This document shows, piece by piece, positions 50,211 through 60,255 of a stretch of DNA of 64,000 nt (position 1 is its first letter; each line of letters begins with the position of its first letter). The stretch spans positions 1,015,815 to 1,079,814 of the forward strand of contig CAUJNA010001890.1 of assembly GCA_963377175.1 (NCBI GenBank). Direction: 5' to 3'. The DNA is from Effrenium voratum (Eukaryota > Sar > Dinophyceae > Suessiales > Symbiodiniaceae). The notes under the pieces are model-generated. The model was given only the letters and a program-made list of their open reading frames with translations. It searched no databases and had not been told where the DNA came from. The position numbers and the translations under genes are program-made.

Positions 50211-50729
50211 TTTGAGGAAGGGTGTCCAAAAAAGTCAAAGTCTAAAGGTCCAACCCAATAGCAGTAGACTCAATTACCTTCATGGTTGGTGGTCTGGAAG
50301 GTCAGACTGCCGGCATGTTCCCCTAAAAAACGCAACGCGGGCGCCCCGAAATGGTCTTCATGGTTCGACAACCTGGCACATCTCAAGAAACATACAGTAC
50401 TATCAGAACCAAAATAAGAGCCGCTCTCCAATATTCAACGTACTTCTACCGGATTTGCAAGAGGACAAAGGTGAAATAGGCCAGAACCAGGTGCCACATA
50501 TTTGCAACCCCGTGTTGGTAGGTATAAAGTCGCCCCAAAGGGTGAGGGCAAGCAAGAAGAACATTGTGGAAGGGCCAAATCCTGCAGTTGGGATGATTCC
50601 CACATGATAACTGGGACGTGGAACTCATCAACTGGCTATTGGGAATCTTGGCCATCCACACCTTGTCGGTCAGGTGCTTCTGTCATATCTCCTGGTAGTC
50701 CTTTTGATGGGTGTGTGTGTGTGTGACTT

Positions 50730-51477
50730 TTCAGGGTACCACGTTTGGGGCGGCTGAACGCGAAACCAAAAGGACACTACATTTTTTTGGGAGAGCGCAT
50801 TTGGTGCATACCTGTATCCCACAAGTGCCTCCCTTTGCTCCGGCCCAAAACAACTGACTAGGCAAATCAAGCAGGTGCGTCCAGTGGCCCTAGGTCACTA
50901 TCTTGCCGGTGTCAAAGTCACCTCCTAAATTTCTGGTGCGTAGTAGATGTGGGAATGAACCCGGGGATTCCCTTAAAGGAAACCACAAGGGCAAGTTTAT
51001 GAGGGTCATTCCCTCATTCCCTGGCTAAGTTGTAGGTTGAAGATGAGCCCAGTATCTGGCTTCGAGAAGCCCTAGAGAGATAAAAACATGAGGTCGTGTA
51101 CCTGGACACACCATCTGGAAAACGTGGCCGCGACCGCTTGCCACTAATCAAATAACGGGCCTGGCCTTGAGCATGATGACACGGGAACATGATGGGAACC
51201 AAACCCAAGCAAATGCTTCCGGTTACCACCATACTCCACATCTCCTTCCTGGATGCCTACTATAATGGCTACTTGGAAAACCCACTTTCAAAAAGAAAGG
51301 GAACCCCCTAACCCTAACCCATTGTAGCAACGGGAAAAATGCAATCAGAGCAAAAGCATGCCACAGCCCTGCTCGCTTTTGAGGTCCCTGTTGACTTCCA
51401 CTTGGACGCTTGGGGTGGTTGATCATCGGCAGGTTTTCAAGAGGGGTTCCTTGGCCGCACCCCCAGATTTAGATTCT
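50730..51477. other. stretch without a gene
   Basis: Some weak frames. CATTCCC words with AATGAGGG-type repeats lie at 50950-51020. Short CCCTAACCC at 51308. Confidence 0.4.
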
Positions 51478-51600
51478 CAAATTTGCTTAAGCCCCTGGGA
51501 ACCATAAACAGATTTCCAGCAGTGGCAGATCTCCTTTGAAACCAACAAGGAAAATTAACAAATACGGGAAACAAGAAACAATATGCTTTAGCAAGTGGAA
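51478..51600. mobile_element. IE-C element
   Basis: ATTTGCTTAAGCCCCTGGGA to ATGCTTTAGCAAGTGGAAT with CTCCTTTGAAACCAACAAGG inside. Confidence 0.7.
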
Positions 51601-51710
51601 TATTTTACATGTTTTCCGCCCAAGCATCTTGGGCCCTCAACAGAGCTCCTTTGAGGTTCAAGCAAAAGCACCTCAATGGAGGGTCCACTGATGCTTAGAG
51701 GTCAGTCTGC

Positions 51711-51804
51711 GCCTGGACCCACAAACTACCCACAAAAACGGGAATTCACCCCAAATTATTGGGGCAATCATATACATTGAAAGACTTTTTTGAGGGTCCA
51801 GGTG
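51711..51804. mobile_element. IE-B element
   Basis: GCCTGGACCCACAAACTACC to TTTTGAGGGTCCAGGTGG with GGGAATTCACCCCAAATTAT inside. Confidence 0.75.
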
Positions 51805-52026
51805 GGTGGATTCACCCAGGTTATACCCCCATAGGCGAAAATATGTCCCATCGGGTCCCCGACATCCCGCGCGGATGGGTTCGCGCCCACTTCGTTGGTC
51901 TCGAGCCAGAGCTGTGAGCTATTGATCGGCCCTGAGGGGATGACCTGACTGGAGTCTCCATATCTGGGTGGCTCTTGGGGTAAGTGACCTGACAGTATGG
52001 TTTTGGGACGACGGTTGGAACCGTTG

Positions 52027-52129
52027 ATCTGGAGTCTCCTTCTGACTCTTTAGAAATGGGTCGATGACCCGTTTCGTTCTTTTGGGGAATGACCAGCCAT
52101 TTTTTTAAGAGTCGTGGAGACTCCAGGTA
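52027..52129. mobile_element. IE-A element, mixed subtypes
   Basis: The left arm ATCTGGAGTCTCCTTCTGAC is of the CTTCTGACCC subtype and the right arm AGTCGTGGAGACTCCAGGTA of the CATGACCC subtype, which suggests recombination between subtypes. Confidence 0.7.
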
Positions 52130-52379
52130 ACCAGCTGTTCAAACACCTTCCAGCTACCCTACCGCCCCCTGGGCCAAAGGGATTCACGCTTGGTGGGGGG
52201 TCGGGAGGTTGGGGACCCTGAAGAGGCGCCTTTGTGTTCTGAACAAAATGCAAGAAAGGCCATGGGAAAACTCTTCCACGCTGAGCAAAAGGTCTGTAGG
52301 AACATTGATATCTCTGCTAAATCGAGAAACCCAATCTGAACCAGTGCCATCGATTTCTAACCGAACCTAACCTAAAGGT

Positions 52380-52980
52380 TTGCTGGAAAAGCCAACTGCT
52401 TCCAAAGAAGGTGGCTAAGGTTGCACCAAAGGCCAGACAAACAAGCTGGAACAAAAACAAGATTCAACAAACAACACACAACTAAGTGGGTGTGTCTTCT
52501 TTCAGGTACCTGTTGTCTGGGTTGAAAGGGAAACCAAAGGAAAGCCACCATGATGGCGGTCCCCCCCTAAAAAACACACACACACAACCAAATCCACAAT
52601 CCAGGCGCAAGTTGAAACGCAATTAAAAAGCGATAAGGGGGGAAAGAACAGCAAACGAAGCAACACAAAAAACCCGTGCAGCTCCACAACGAATCATGGT
52701 TGATTCATAGGGATCTTTCAAAAGTTGGTACCCCTCCCAGTGGAACCCAATTCCCAGCGAAACCCATTGCATTGTTTCAAAGGCTTGCGTGGTGACCTAC
52801 CAAGCTTCTTGTCTGCCGTTGCAACAAAGTGTGAAGCGCCCATAGGATCGCATGGCTTTGGAAAGCCACCCATGGGACATCCCGCCTCCTGAAATGGTAG
52901 GTCTCATTAGCCCGTGAAATTCCCGCTGACTTGTTGCACGAGTTGTCCAATTCAAGAGGAAGCCAGCTTCCAACTGTTGA
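52380..52980. other. stretch without a gene
   Basis: A short CACACACAC run lies at 52575. No exon-like frame. A half IE-A starts at 52982. Confidence 0.4.
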
Positions 52981-53071
52981 CTACCTGGAGTCTCCTTCTA
53001 ACCCTTTAAACATGGGTCCATGACCCCTTTTTGGGAAATGACCTACCATTGTTTTACGGCCAGCCCCTGAG

Positions 53072-53204
53072 GTTTGCCGGCGCCCGGAACCAACGCCCCA
53101 ACACCAAGACCCGGAGATCACGAAGCTCCGACCCGCCTGAAGCATTTTGTCTGCGCTGCCACTGCTGTTACTTTGTCACGATTCGTAAAGCCAAGCGCAG
53201 CTAA
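53072..53204 (+). CDS. terminal exon, Cys-rich basic C-terminus
   Basis: The frame is open from acceptor CCAGCCCCTGAG to TAA 53202-53204. It reads GARNQRPNTKTRRSRSSDPP, then EAFCLRCHCCYFVTIRKAKR and S. The telomere-like array begins four bases after the stop. An alternative frame (APTPRPGDHEAPTRLKHFVC) leads to a GTAAAG donor instead. Confidence 0.5.
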
Positions 53205-53208
53205 ACCA

Positions 53209-53622
53209 TAAAACCCCTAAACCTAACCCTAAAAACCCTAAACCTAAACACTGAAAGCCCTAAACCTAAGCCTAAAAACCCTAAACCTAAACCCTAAAAA
53301 CCAAACCTAAACTTTAACAACCCTAAACCTAACCCTAAAAACCCTAAACCTAAACACTGAAAGCCCTAAACCTAAGCCCTAAAAACCCTAGACCTAAAAA
53401 CCCTAAACCTAAACCCTAAAAACCCTAAACCTGAACCCTAAAAACCCTAAACCTAAGCCCCAAAAATTCTACACCTAAAAGCCCTAAACCTAAACCCTAA
53501 AAACCTAAAACCTAAACCCTAAAGACCCTAAACCTAAATCCCAACAACCGTAAAACCCTAAACCTAAACCCTAAAAACCATAAAGCCCCAAACCGAAACC
53601 TAAACCCTAAACCTAAAACCCT
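53209..53622. repeat. interstitial degenerate CCCTAAA-type array
   Basis: About 410 bases of CCCTAAACCTAA and CCCTAAAAA units with point changes. It resembles the plant-type telomere repeat (TTTAGGG) but with a mixed 12-13 base period. Short related words lie at 29768 and 51308. Confidence 0.85.
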
Positions 53623-53626
53623 GAAC

Positions 53627-53830
53627 CTGCCTGCCACCCACGCCCTCGCGGTACCACGGCCCTACGTTCTGAAGAGAACGGAGGTCACCACGTGTCAAAT
53701 ATGGCTGCACGAGTTCTGCTACTTGACTAGTAAAGGGTGCCATACTTGAACCACGTGCTGCAGGAACTCGAGTCACCTGGGCATGGGCAGGACAAGCGTG
53801 GATTAGGGGGTGACGGCAAACCTCGGGGGC
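53627..53830 (-). CDS. exon, unknown protein
   Basis: The frame reads ACPAHAQVTRVPAARGSSMA, then AELVQPYLTRGDLRSLQNVG and PWYREGVGGRQ, with a consensus donor CAG|GTTCAG. The donor is at the very edge of the telomere-like array, which therefore sits in the intron. Confidence 0.55.
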
Positions 53831-54091
53831 TGTGGGTTGTTTTAGGGTCATGGAGACGCCACGTACGCATGGGAAGCAATTCCGAGATCGCTTTCACACA
53901 CATGTACACAAACCCCCGTTGCTTCTGTATTAAAACCCACCCAGCATCACAGTTTTCCGCTCCTTTGAGTCGCGCTATTCACAGGGGGCAACCCCCGATT
54001 TCCCAGGGAAATCGGGAAAGTGGCCAAGGGCAGCAGGCCAAGCCCTTGCTGTCCGCCTTGCGGCGGGGCAACAACTGGCCACTAGGGATGG

Positions 54092-54553
54092 ATGTTGGTC
54101 GCAGCAACCCTGAATCAGAAAGGTGCGGGGTACGGCTTGTACAGCCCACGCTCAGTCCAAACAGCTTTTTGCTGGTCCTCGGCTGACAACGAGAATTGTG
54201 CGATCTGGGTCCTGGCTTCTGTCAAGGGTGGGGCAAACCCTGTAACCCCATCCTCCTTGTTGGGCAACCCTTCTACCACCAAACCCAGCCAAATACACAG
54301 TGCCAGGTACGAGGACCTTCTCCTAAGCCTACACAGTGCCCTGGTTCACATTGCCTCAGGCATCAGGATGATTGTCGCTGCAACTTGCCGCTCTCCCTTG
54401 CTACGGCACCTTGAGCGCATTCAGGCTTCCTCATTGCTCTTGCTTAAGACCATGTTCACATGGACCAAATACTCAGCGACCCTTCCGTTTGCCTTGAGCC
54501 CCAAGCATCAAACGATGGCCCTCTTTGGAGGTTCCACAAAGGTCTGGACCTAA
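54092..54553 (+). CDS. 153-codon open frame, possible coding
   Basis: The middle reads YEDLLLSLHSALVHIASGIR, then LLRHLERIQASSLLLLKTMF. It is Leu/Ser-rich with amphipathic periodicity. No splice pair and no family. It could be an exon remnant. Confidence 0.35.
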   Translation: MLVAATLNQKGAGYGLYSPRSVQTAFCWSSADNENCAIWVLASVKGGANPVTPSSLLGNPSTTKPSQIHSARYEDLLLSLHSALVHIASGIRMIVAATCRSPLLRHLERIQASSLLLLKTMFTWTKYSATLPFALSPKHQTMALFGGSTKVWT

Positions 54554-54638
54554 TGAAGGGTCCTTCCCGACGCTTAGGCCGGGAACCAAACAAACGAGGA
54601 AAAAACATGTCTCTGCGCTGGAATCTTGGTGGATCAGC

Positions 54639-54727
54639 ATAACCCCTCATGACCCCCACAACCCCCACAACCCCTATAACCCCTCATAGCCCCTATAACC
54701 CCATAACCCCAATAACCCCGCTATAAC
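54639..54727. repeat. CCCCATAA-like tandem array
   Basis: ATAACCCC, CACAACCCC and TCATAGCCCC units of 8-10 bases. It is a second G-rich/C-rich strand-biased array 1 kb from the telomere-like one. Confidence 0.85.
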
Positions 54728-54994
54728 CACATGGTTTCAAGCAAAGCAAGCTGCGAAGTCTCACCCGAAACAAGTCTCACCGTTTCAGTTGCTTGGAGCT
54801 GAGGCCAACCACTCAAAAAAATCGGTACCTTCGGTCTCCACCTTGCAGGTACGGAAGGTCCCGGAAGGGTTTCATTTCTTCTCCAAACCAATCCATTCCT
54901 GGGGTCATTACCCAATATAAAGGGGGGTCACGGACCCATGTAAGGGTCAAAAGGAGACTTTTGGTAGATATGCCATTCCCCTTGTAGCAATTCT

Positions 54995-55100
54995 CACTTC
55001 CTGAGTGGATTGGCCACAAGCAATAGCCGCACTCTTGTTTGCAACTAAAACCAGTCCGAACCCCCAAAGTGACCAAAGTGCGAGTCCCGGAATAAGCAAA
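54995..55100. mobile_element. IE-I element
   Basis: TCACTTCCTGAGTGGATTGG to GTGCGAGTCCCGGAATAAGC. A half IE-A lies just before (54896-54966). Confidence 0.7.
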
Positions 55101-55109
55101 ACAATCTTT

Positions 55110-55590
55110 CAAGTTTCAGTCACCGCCAGGAGCTTCCCCATATTTGCAGCTTCAGAAGTTGTCAGGCCTCGAACAACCAAACCTCATGGAACCCTCAGGA
55201 AGGCTATGGGGAGGGGGGGCTATCCCTGATTCACCCCTTCCTCAGTTGCCCCTTAGGGACCCAGAAATAAAAGGTGATCACCTTTTGGGTCCTTTACTAA
55301 TTAATGGACCAAACATGGGAAACCAAAAGGTCAAAAGGTCGGCTTTGGGCAAGCGAGCTTCATAAGTTGCCTTATTCAGGGCTTATCCTAGGCTTATCGA
55401 TAAGACCCCCCAATGGGCCCCCCGTCAGGGGGCCATGAAAACACCGCCCGGAGGCAAACGAACGAGCAAACAAACAAATCAAAACATCCGGCACTGCCAG
55501 CTTCCAGCGTCCAATGAAAGAGCCTACACTTTTTAGAATAGGGTCGTGCTTTTAAACCAAATAGAGCTGGGCTGCCCGTTTTTACAGCCC
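55110..55590. other. stretch without a convincing gene
   Basis: Weak frames only. AGGTGATCACCT palindrome at 55272. Confidence 0.35.
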
Positions 55591-55594
55591 CCCG

Positions 55595-55645
<51 letters not shown>
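55595..55645. repeat. 51-base A homopolymer inside an IE-E copy
   Basis: The family E left part (GGGCTGCCCGTTTTTACAG) is followed by 51 A and then CAACTTTTGGGGGTTAAATGG, so the run replaces the normal AAAAGTTTAACTTTT hairpin. Confidence 0.9.
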
Positions 55646-55648
<3 letters not shown>

Positions 55649-55740
55649 GACAACTTTTGGGGGTTAAATGGAAACCCGGCTAGACCAACTGGAAACAACT
55701 AAACTTTATTAACTAAACACCTAATCGGATGGCTGGGAAC

Positions 55741-55867
55741 ATGGTTGTGGAAATGACCACTTCTGTGATACAGCAAAAAGGGCTTCCCCAAGACTAACAC
55801 CCCATACACAGGGGGAGATTCCAACTTGTATCACAGAAGCGGGAATAAAACCCCTTGATTCCACAAC
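55741..55867 (-). mobile_element. IE-M element, acceptor lost
   Basis: Donor end GTTGTGGAATCAAGGGG intact. The acceptor end reads TTTCCACAACC instead of TTTCCACAGCC. Confidence 0.7.
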
Positions 55868-56065
55868 CCTGCCTGGGAACCGGAAGCCAAGGTCGGGTTT
55901 TGTTTTGTCGGAGTCAACTTTTCCTCGCTTCGAGCCCTGGGCTTCTTCAGAACGGCTCCGCCGGTTAGGTGCCCCGACTGGCGATGGATCGAAGGGCTAA
56001 AGTCTGGGCCGCCAGTCGCAAAGTGGCTCCTCGCGGAGCAACCAGCTCCCCTGGAAAGGGGAACC
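55868..56065 (-). CDS. exon, unknown protein
   Basis: The frame reads GAGCSARSHFATGGPDFSPS, then IHRQSGHLTGGAVLKKPRAR and SEEKLTPTKQNPTLASGSQ, ending at the IE-M donor CAGG|GTTGTGG. A second open frame (LVAPRGATLRLAAQTLALRS) covers the 5' part. Confidence 0.45.
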
Positions 56066-56084
56066 AGTTTGGGAGGTTGTTTGA

Positions 56085-56180
56085 ACACTTTGGGGGTGCA
56101 AACCATAACACCAAAGGTGGTGCAAACCAGAACACCAAAACACTTTGGTGGTGCAAACCATCACACCAAAACATACCAAA
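56085..56180. repeat. tandem repeat of about 27 bases, three units
   Basis: GGTGCAAACCA.AACACCAAA repeats with CACTTTGG inserts. Confidence 0.85.
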
Positions 56181-56702
56181 CCATAGATATAATTGCTACG
56201 GCAGCAATTCGCTACAAGCTTGAATGGTCGGGTTTTCGGTTTTCCCGTCTCGTTCTCCATCCCTGCATCCGTTTGGACTCACTGAGTTCGTTTTCCAACG
56301 GCGTGTTTGTTATCTGAACCACCAATATGTCTTCACATGTCTTGCCCCACGTACCTTATTTGAAGGTGTTCCTGGTTTTGCACCTTGGTTTAGTATGCTA
56401 CCCCAAAAAAATGCTTCCACCCGGCCTTGAAGTACCGTAGTCTTCTGCAAGTGAAGGCAGCCGCTCAAATACATGGTCCGACGTTGGCTGCATTGCAATG
56501 AACCCTACTCACAAGGGGGGTTGTTCAACAGGTCCTTTACATGGGGGGACCATTGTGGAAAACCACAAACATGTTATACTGCATCCACATGGGGAAAGTT
56601 CCCTTCGAGTCAACGCGATGGTGTACCCAAACAGAAAAAAACAAGACACAGGCGGCCGAAACGAATACTGGCTGGGACCTTCCCTTACTAACCTTCGCTC
56701 AC

Positions 56703-57035
56703 CCGGGTTTTATTATAGCTCCCCATGGCCATTTTGGTGCCGAAGGGAATCTATCCCCTTGGGGGCTGAGGAAAACCGAGGGTGCGCGTCGCTCGTCGCC
56801 CAACTCAGATGCCCAGTGGCCATCGGGAAAAAATAACATCTGTTTTTTGGTTGGTTGAGTTGAAAGGAATCGGAATCCTTACCCCAAAAAGGTGAAAAAA
56901 GGAAGCAACCCACTGGGCAACGAAGCAAAACGCCTCCAGCTGCGAGGGTAGCTTGGGATATTTGCTCTCGAAGAGCTTCTGCACCTGCGATGCTTGAAAT
57001 CCAGTCATCCGCTTCTCGCAGCGTTTCTGGGCATT
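56703..57035 (-). CDS. two-exon gene fragment across an IE-L intron
   Basis: Exon 1 (57035-56922) follows GATTCCGCTGTAG and is exactly 38 codons: NAQKRCEKRMTGFQASQVQK, then LFESKYPKLPSQLEAFCF. Exon 2 (56803-56703) reads LGDERRAPSVFLSPQGDRFP, then SAPKWPWGAIIKPG, with consensus donor GTGAGC. Intron 56921-56804 (118 bases, GT-AG) is exactly an IE-L element, and phase 0 is kept. The function is unknown. Confidence 0.6.
56804..56921 (-). mobile_element. IE-L element used as GT-AG intron
   Basis: Donor GTTGCCCAGTGGGTTGC, acceptor CCACTGGGCATCTGAG. The arms CCCAGTGG and CCACTGGG are inverted repeats that include the splice sites. Confidence 0.75.
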
Positions 57036-57625
57036 CTACAGCGGAATCCGAGCATTCCAGGGTTTGTGAAAGGTGCATGTTGCTTTTCTTTTCATGGCTC
57101 TAAGTCTCTCAGCATCAGAAAGGACCCAAGGCTTCAACTTGGGTCCAAAAAGGGCCCGTTTGATGCTCAGGCAGGGAACCGTTCTATGGGTGGTGGACAA
57201 TCCCAACCAAAACTTGATTTCCCAAGTCATGTTTGTTCACACCCGGAACGGGGGGGGGGGGGGCAATAGCCGAAGAAAGTGGGCCAAATAATTCTCGGGG
57301 TTTGGGGTACCTGGAGTCTCCATGACCCATGGGGTCAGTACATGTCAGTACCCAATAAAGGGGTCATGGGTATGAAATCTGACGAGGAACCCCCAAATTC
57401 CCACCATGTCCGCCTAAGTGTCCCTAGTTTGAAACTCATTACCAATGTGGGTATGTGTCAAACAAAATGGGGAACCCCCCCCCACAAAAAAAAAGAGAAA
57501 ACACAGTGATGCGCCTTGAGTTTCCCTTTTCTCCGTGAGTCTCACTGGCCTGGGTTTGGAAATACCGGTGGGCCAACGGTTAAACGGGCGGCGTTCTGAG
57601 GAAAAGGCTGTACCGTACATGGACG

Positions 57626-57743
57626 AAATCCGACACCACCTTGAAACCATGCTTGAAACCAAAACGTTTGTTGGCTTTTGCCGGGGAATCGAATCAATCC
57701 CAGGGAGTCTTCAATGGTGTGAAACGGATTTCGTCCATCCACA
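57626..57743. mobile_element. IE-D element
   Basis: GTACATGGACGAAATCCGAC to CGGATTTCGTCCATCCACAG, just 24 bases 3' of the next exon's donor. Confidence 0.7.
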
Positions 57744-57767
57744 GTAAGCCTCAGAAAAGCAGCTTAC

Positions 57768-57878
57768 CCGCCTTCCGAAGTCTGGTCTGCATGTGCTCCT
57801 TGTGCCCTCGACCGGACCAGAAGGGCAGGACGTACTCGTTCCCGTGGTGCAGGCAGAAGTGTGTCCAGTTGGAGACGC
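57768..57878 (-). CDS. 37-codon-length internal exon
   Basis: Between acceptor TTGATGGGTTTAG and consensus donor GTAAGC. It reads VSNWTHFCLHHGNEYVLPFW, then SGRGHKEHMQTRLRKA. The Cys/His content (FCLHHGN…GHKEH) could bind metal, but no known finger spacing fits. Phase 1 to phase 1. Confidence 0.6.
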
Positions 57879-57954
57879 CTAAACCCATCAAGCCTCAAAC
57901 CACACAAATCCCAACCCCGAACCAAACCCAACCAAATCTAAATCCCACAGAATT

Positions 57955-58070
57955 GCCATCGAGAAGCACTTGAGAATGGCTAGGCAAGCGGCCGATCGAA
58001 CGTTGTACTGGAATGATCCGCAGAAGACGTAGAAGTCACAAACCAAGCCTGGTATCCTCTCCGTCTGCCC
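57955..58070 (-). CDS. exon upstream of 57878, aromatic/Cys-rich
   Basis: After acceptor TTTACATTTGTGGGCAG the frame reads TERIPGLVCDFYVFCGSFQY, then NVRSAACLAILKCFSMAIL. The donor is uncertain. The following intron would be only about 75 bases (57954-57879). It probably belongs to the same gene as the next exon. Confidence 0.5.
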
Positions 58071-58089
58071 ACAAATGTAAATACTCAAA

Positions 58090-58775
58090 AGAGCAGCCGG
58101 ACTTGATCTTGGTTGCGTCTCAACGCATTGCTTTCTAAATCCTTCCCCTCTACGGCCATGTTTCGAGTTTCGCCACAGAAGGGAAACGCCTGACCAGGCG
58201 CAAATGGCCTCAACTGTTGTGGGACAGTCATTGAGATTATCGGTTGACCGATGACATGCGGAGAACCCTCACTTCATCACTTCGGTGGCCTTCCCACTGA
58301 AAGGGGCTACCGCGCGACCCCTTCATTGCTATGATCCCGAAGTCCTTGCTGGTTCTCAACACAGCATGAGGGAAATTCCCCATGGTTTCGGGGTTTCGGG
58401 GTCCCATTCCTGCCAACATTTGTTTAAGCTCACAGAAAGCTTCCCTTTAGAGGAACATTGTCTTTCAAGGACCTCTTCAGGCTCCATGCTTGGAGCGCCA
58501 TCGAAGCTTGACATTAGTGCTTAACCCAGGGCTAAAAAACCTACTATTTGAACAAGCTCTTTCTGCTGCACAAACAAACGAGAACCAAAGAATGGCTGTT
58601 GCAGCTTTTGCAACCAACCCTGCAGGGCACCAGCTTGGTCTCAACATAGGGACACACCAAACATGGCACGGGCTTTCGTTTGGCAGGCATGTAAAACACC
58701 CTTTTAAAGAAGCATACAAACCACCACCTGGCGCGCTCCAAAAAACGCGCGCCAGGCCAAACCTCGGTTGCTTGC
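58090..58775. other. stretch without a convincing gene
   Basis: Weak frames on both strands (for example plus FEQALSAAQTNENQRMAVAA near 58550). No paired splice sites. Confidence 0.35.
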
Positions 58776-58777
58776 TG

Positions 58778-58862
58778 CTCCCCTGCTAAAAGTTTAACTT
58801 TTAGTGGTTTAATGGAAAACCCATTATAGCTGGCAACAAGTTTAAGTCCTAACATCCCTTGG
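58778..58862. mobile_element. IE-E element
   Basis: GCTCCCCTGCTAAAAGTTTAACTTTTAG-type hairpin with CCTAACATCCC at the right, the same subtype as 21729 and 22492. Confidence 0.75.
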
Positions 58863-58935
58863 AAAGATGCACCAACTCTTCTATGGCTGTGGGTCAAAAC
58901 CCTGTACCCCTGGTGAACATCAAAATAGGTGGTAC

Positions 58936-59035
58936 ATGGGTGTTCATCCGCCCCAACAAAGAAACGCTCAGCTCGTCGCCTTCCAGCTCTGCGATGTCCA
59001 ACTGGCCCGCGAAGTCTGCGGACCAGGTGCAGTTC
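58936..59035 (-). CDS. 33-codon internal exon, acidic
   Basis: After acceptor GTGACCTTCGAG the frame reads NCTWSADFAGQLDIAELEGD, then ELSVSLLGRMNTH. The donor GTACCACC lies in a partial IE-F element (58883-58935). Exactly 1 + 33 codons with high GC3. Confidence 0.6.
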
Positions 59036-59206
59036 CTCGAAGGTCACACCCGCCGGGTGGGGGAGGGGGGGGGGGGTTCGACGTTGCGCGGACTTAATGA
59101 AGGCCACAACCAATCTTAGGCCCCCTCAAACAAACTCGGGGCTTCAAAAAAACATGGCTTTTTGAGGGTAGAGGGTATTCTTGTTAGGTGTGGCTTAAAG
59201 GGAAAC

Positions 59207-59344
59207 CGCTGCCATCTTTGGGTGTCCCATGGCTGACGAGAGGCCGTTGTTTCACACAGTCCTTGTACAACAACACACCCAACTTCCCAAGTTGCAGCTT
59301 CTTGAACGCATCCCTTGAGATCTGGACGTCGCATCCCATCTGAC
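59207..59344 (-). CDS. 45-codon internal exon, unknown protein
   Basis: After acceptor GACCCCAAGAAAG the frame reads QMGCDVQISRDAFKKLQLGK, then LGVLLYKDCVKQRPLVSHGT. The donor is probably GTTTCC. It looks like a compact alpha/beta piece. No family is named. Confidence 0.55.
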
Positions 59345-59514
59345 CTTTCTTGGGGTCATGGATTGGCCCTGGCGCCTGGCACAGGCGAAATGGACCGGGC
59401 GCCAAACCGGGCCAACCACCAGGGAAGCTTGAGGCCAGGTGGACCAAAGTGTGGATTACCTCTTTACGAAGAATCTTAGTAGCCTCAAATTGGGCCGTTT
59501 GAAAGTCCCAAGCC

Positions 59515-59627
59515 TCTTAGTCGCGGCTCCTGACCCCAATGGAGGCCCACTTGGCCGAGGCTCCGCTCGCCCGTCACGCGGTCGCAGCGCCCTCCCGGCA
59601 TCGCGGCTCCGCAGGCCGCGTTCTTGC
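59515..59627 (-). CDS. GC-rich internal exon
   Basis: After acceptor GATCGATTCGAG the frame reads KNAACGAAMPGGRCDRVTGE, then RSLGQVGLHWGQEPRLRG. Other frames are open as well. An IE-K element lies 25 bases upstream. Confidence 0.45.
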
Positions 59628-59652
59628 CTCGAATCGATCGAAGGTACACAGC

Positions 59653-59793
59653 TAATGTTAACCCCGGATTAAGAAACCCTGGTTGATTTTGATCGGGGGG
59701 TGTCCAATTCCTTTTAGTGGGGATTCAGACCAATTTTGGAGTTGGAACACCCTCCTAATAATGGGACGGGTTTATTAATCCTGGGTCAACATT
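59653..59793. mobile_element. IE-K element
   Basis: AATGTTAACCCCGGATTAAG to TTAATCCTGGGTCAACATT with CTTTTAGTGGGGATTCAG inside. Confidence 0.75.
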
Positions 59794-59802
59794 ATCCGAA
59801 TC

Positions 59803-60095
59803 TCATCCCAACGAAATGGCGCCAAGAACAGCCAAGAGGGGAACCTTGAGGGTGAATCAAAATGGCTTTGGTGATTGTATACTTTTTGTCCAGGAAGGAC
59901 ATATGCATCCCCTGGAGTCTCCATGACCCCTCGAACATGGGGTCATTAGGGTCATGGACCCATGCTTGAAGGGTCACGGAGACTCCACACCCAACAAAAT
60001 GCCAAGAACAGCCAAGAGGGGAACCTCGAGGGCAAATGAACATGGCTGTGTGTGTGGGTTGATTGTATACTTTTTGTCCTGGAGGGCAATATGAG
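59803..60095. repeat. 90-base direct duplication flanking an IE-A element
   Basis: GCCAAGAACAGCCAAGAGGG…GATTGTATACTTTTTGTCC occurs at 59820-59893 and 60001-60081 with moderate divergence. An IE-A copy (59909-59988) lies between. Confidence 0.75.
59909..59988. mobile_element. IE-A element, CATGACCC subtype
   Basis: CCCTGGAGTCTCCATGACCC…GGGTCACGGAGACTCCAC. Confidence 0.7.
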
Positions 60096-60119
60096 GTATT
60101 TCGTTTGCGAAGCAATGTG

Positions 60120-60255
60120 CGAGTACCGCCAAACCCAGCCTGACATTTAAAATTTGAACGCCCGGAATATCGTCGATATGGCGGGCGCCCATCACCGGCC
60201 GCTACGAGTACCGGCATAGCCGACAACGCCAAAGGAAGCAAGCATTCGCTGCTTG
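60120..60255 (-). CDS. possible exon, unknown protein
   Basis: After a good acceptor CTTTCCTGTCTTTTGCAAG the frame reads SECLLPLALSAMPVLVAAGD, then GRPPYRRYSGRSNFKCQAGF. The alternative frame MLASFGVVGYAGTRSGR ends early. Confidence 0.4.
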
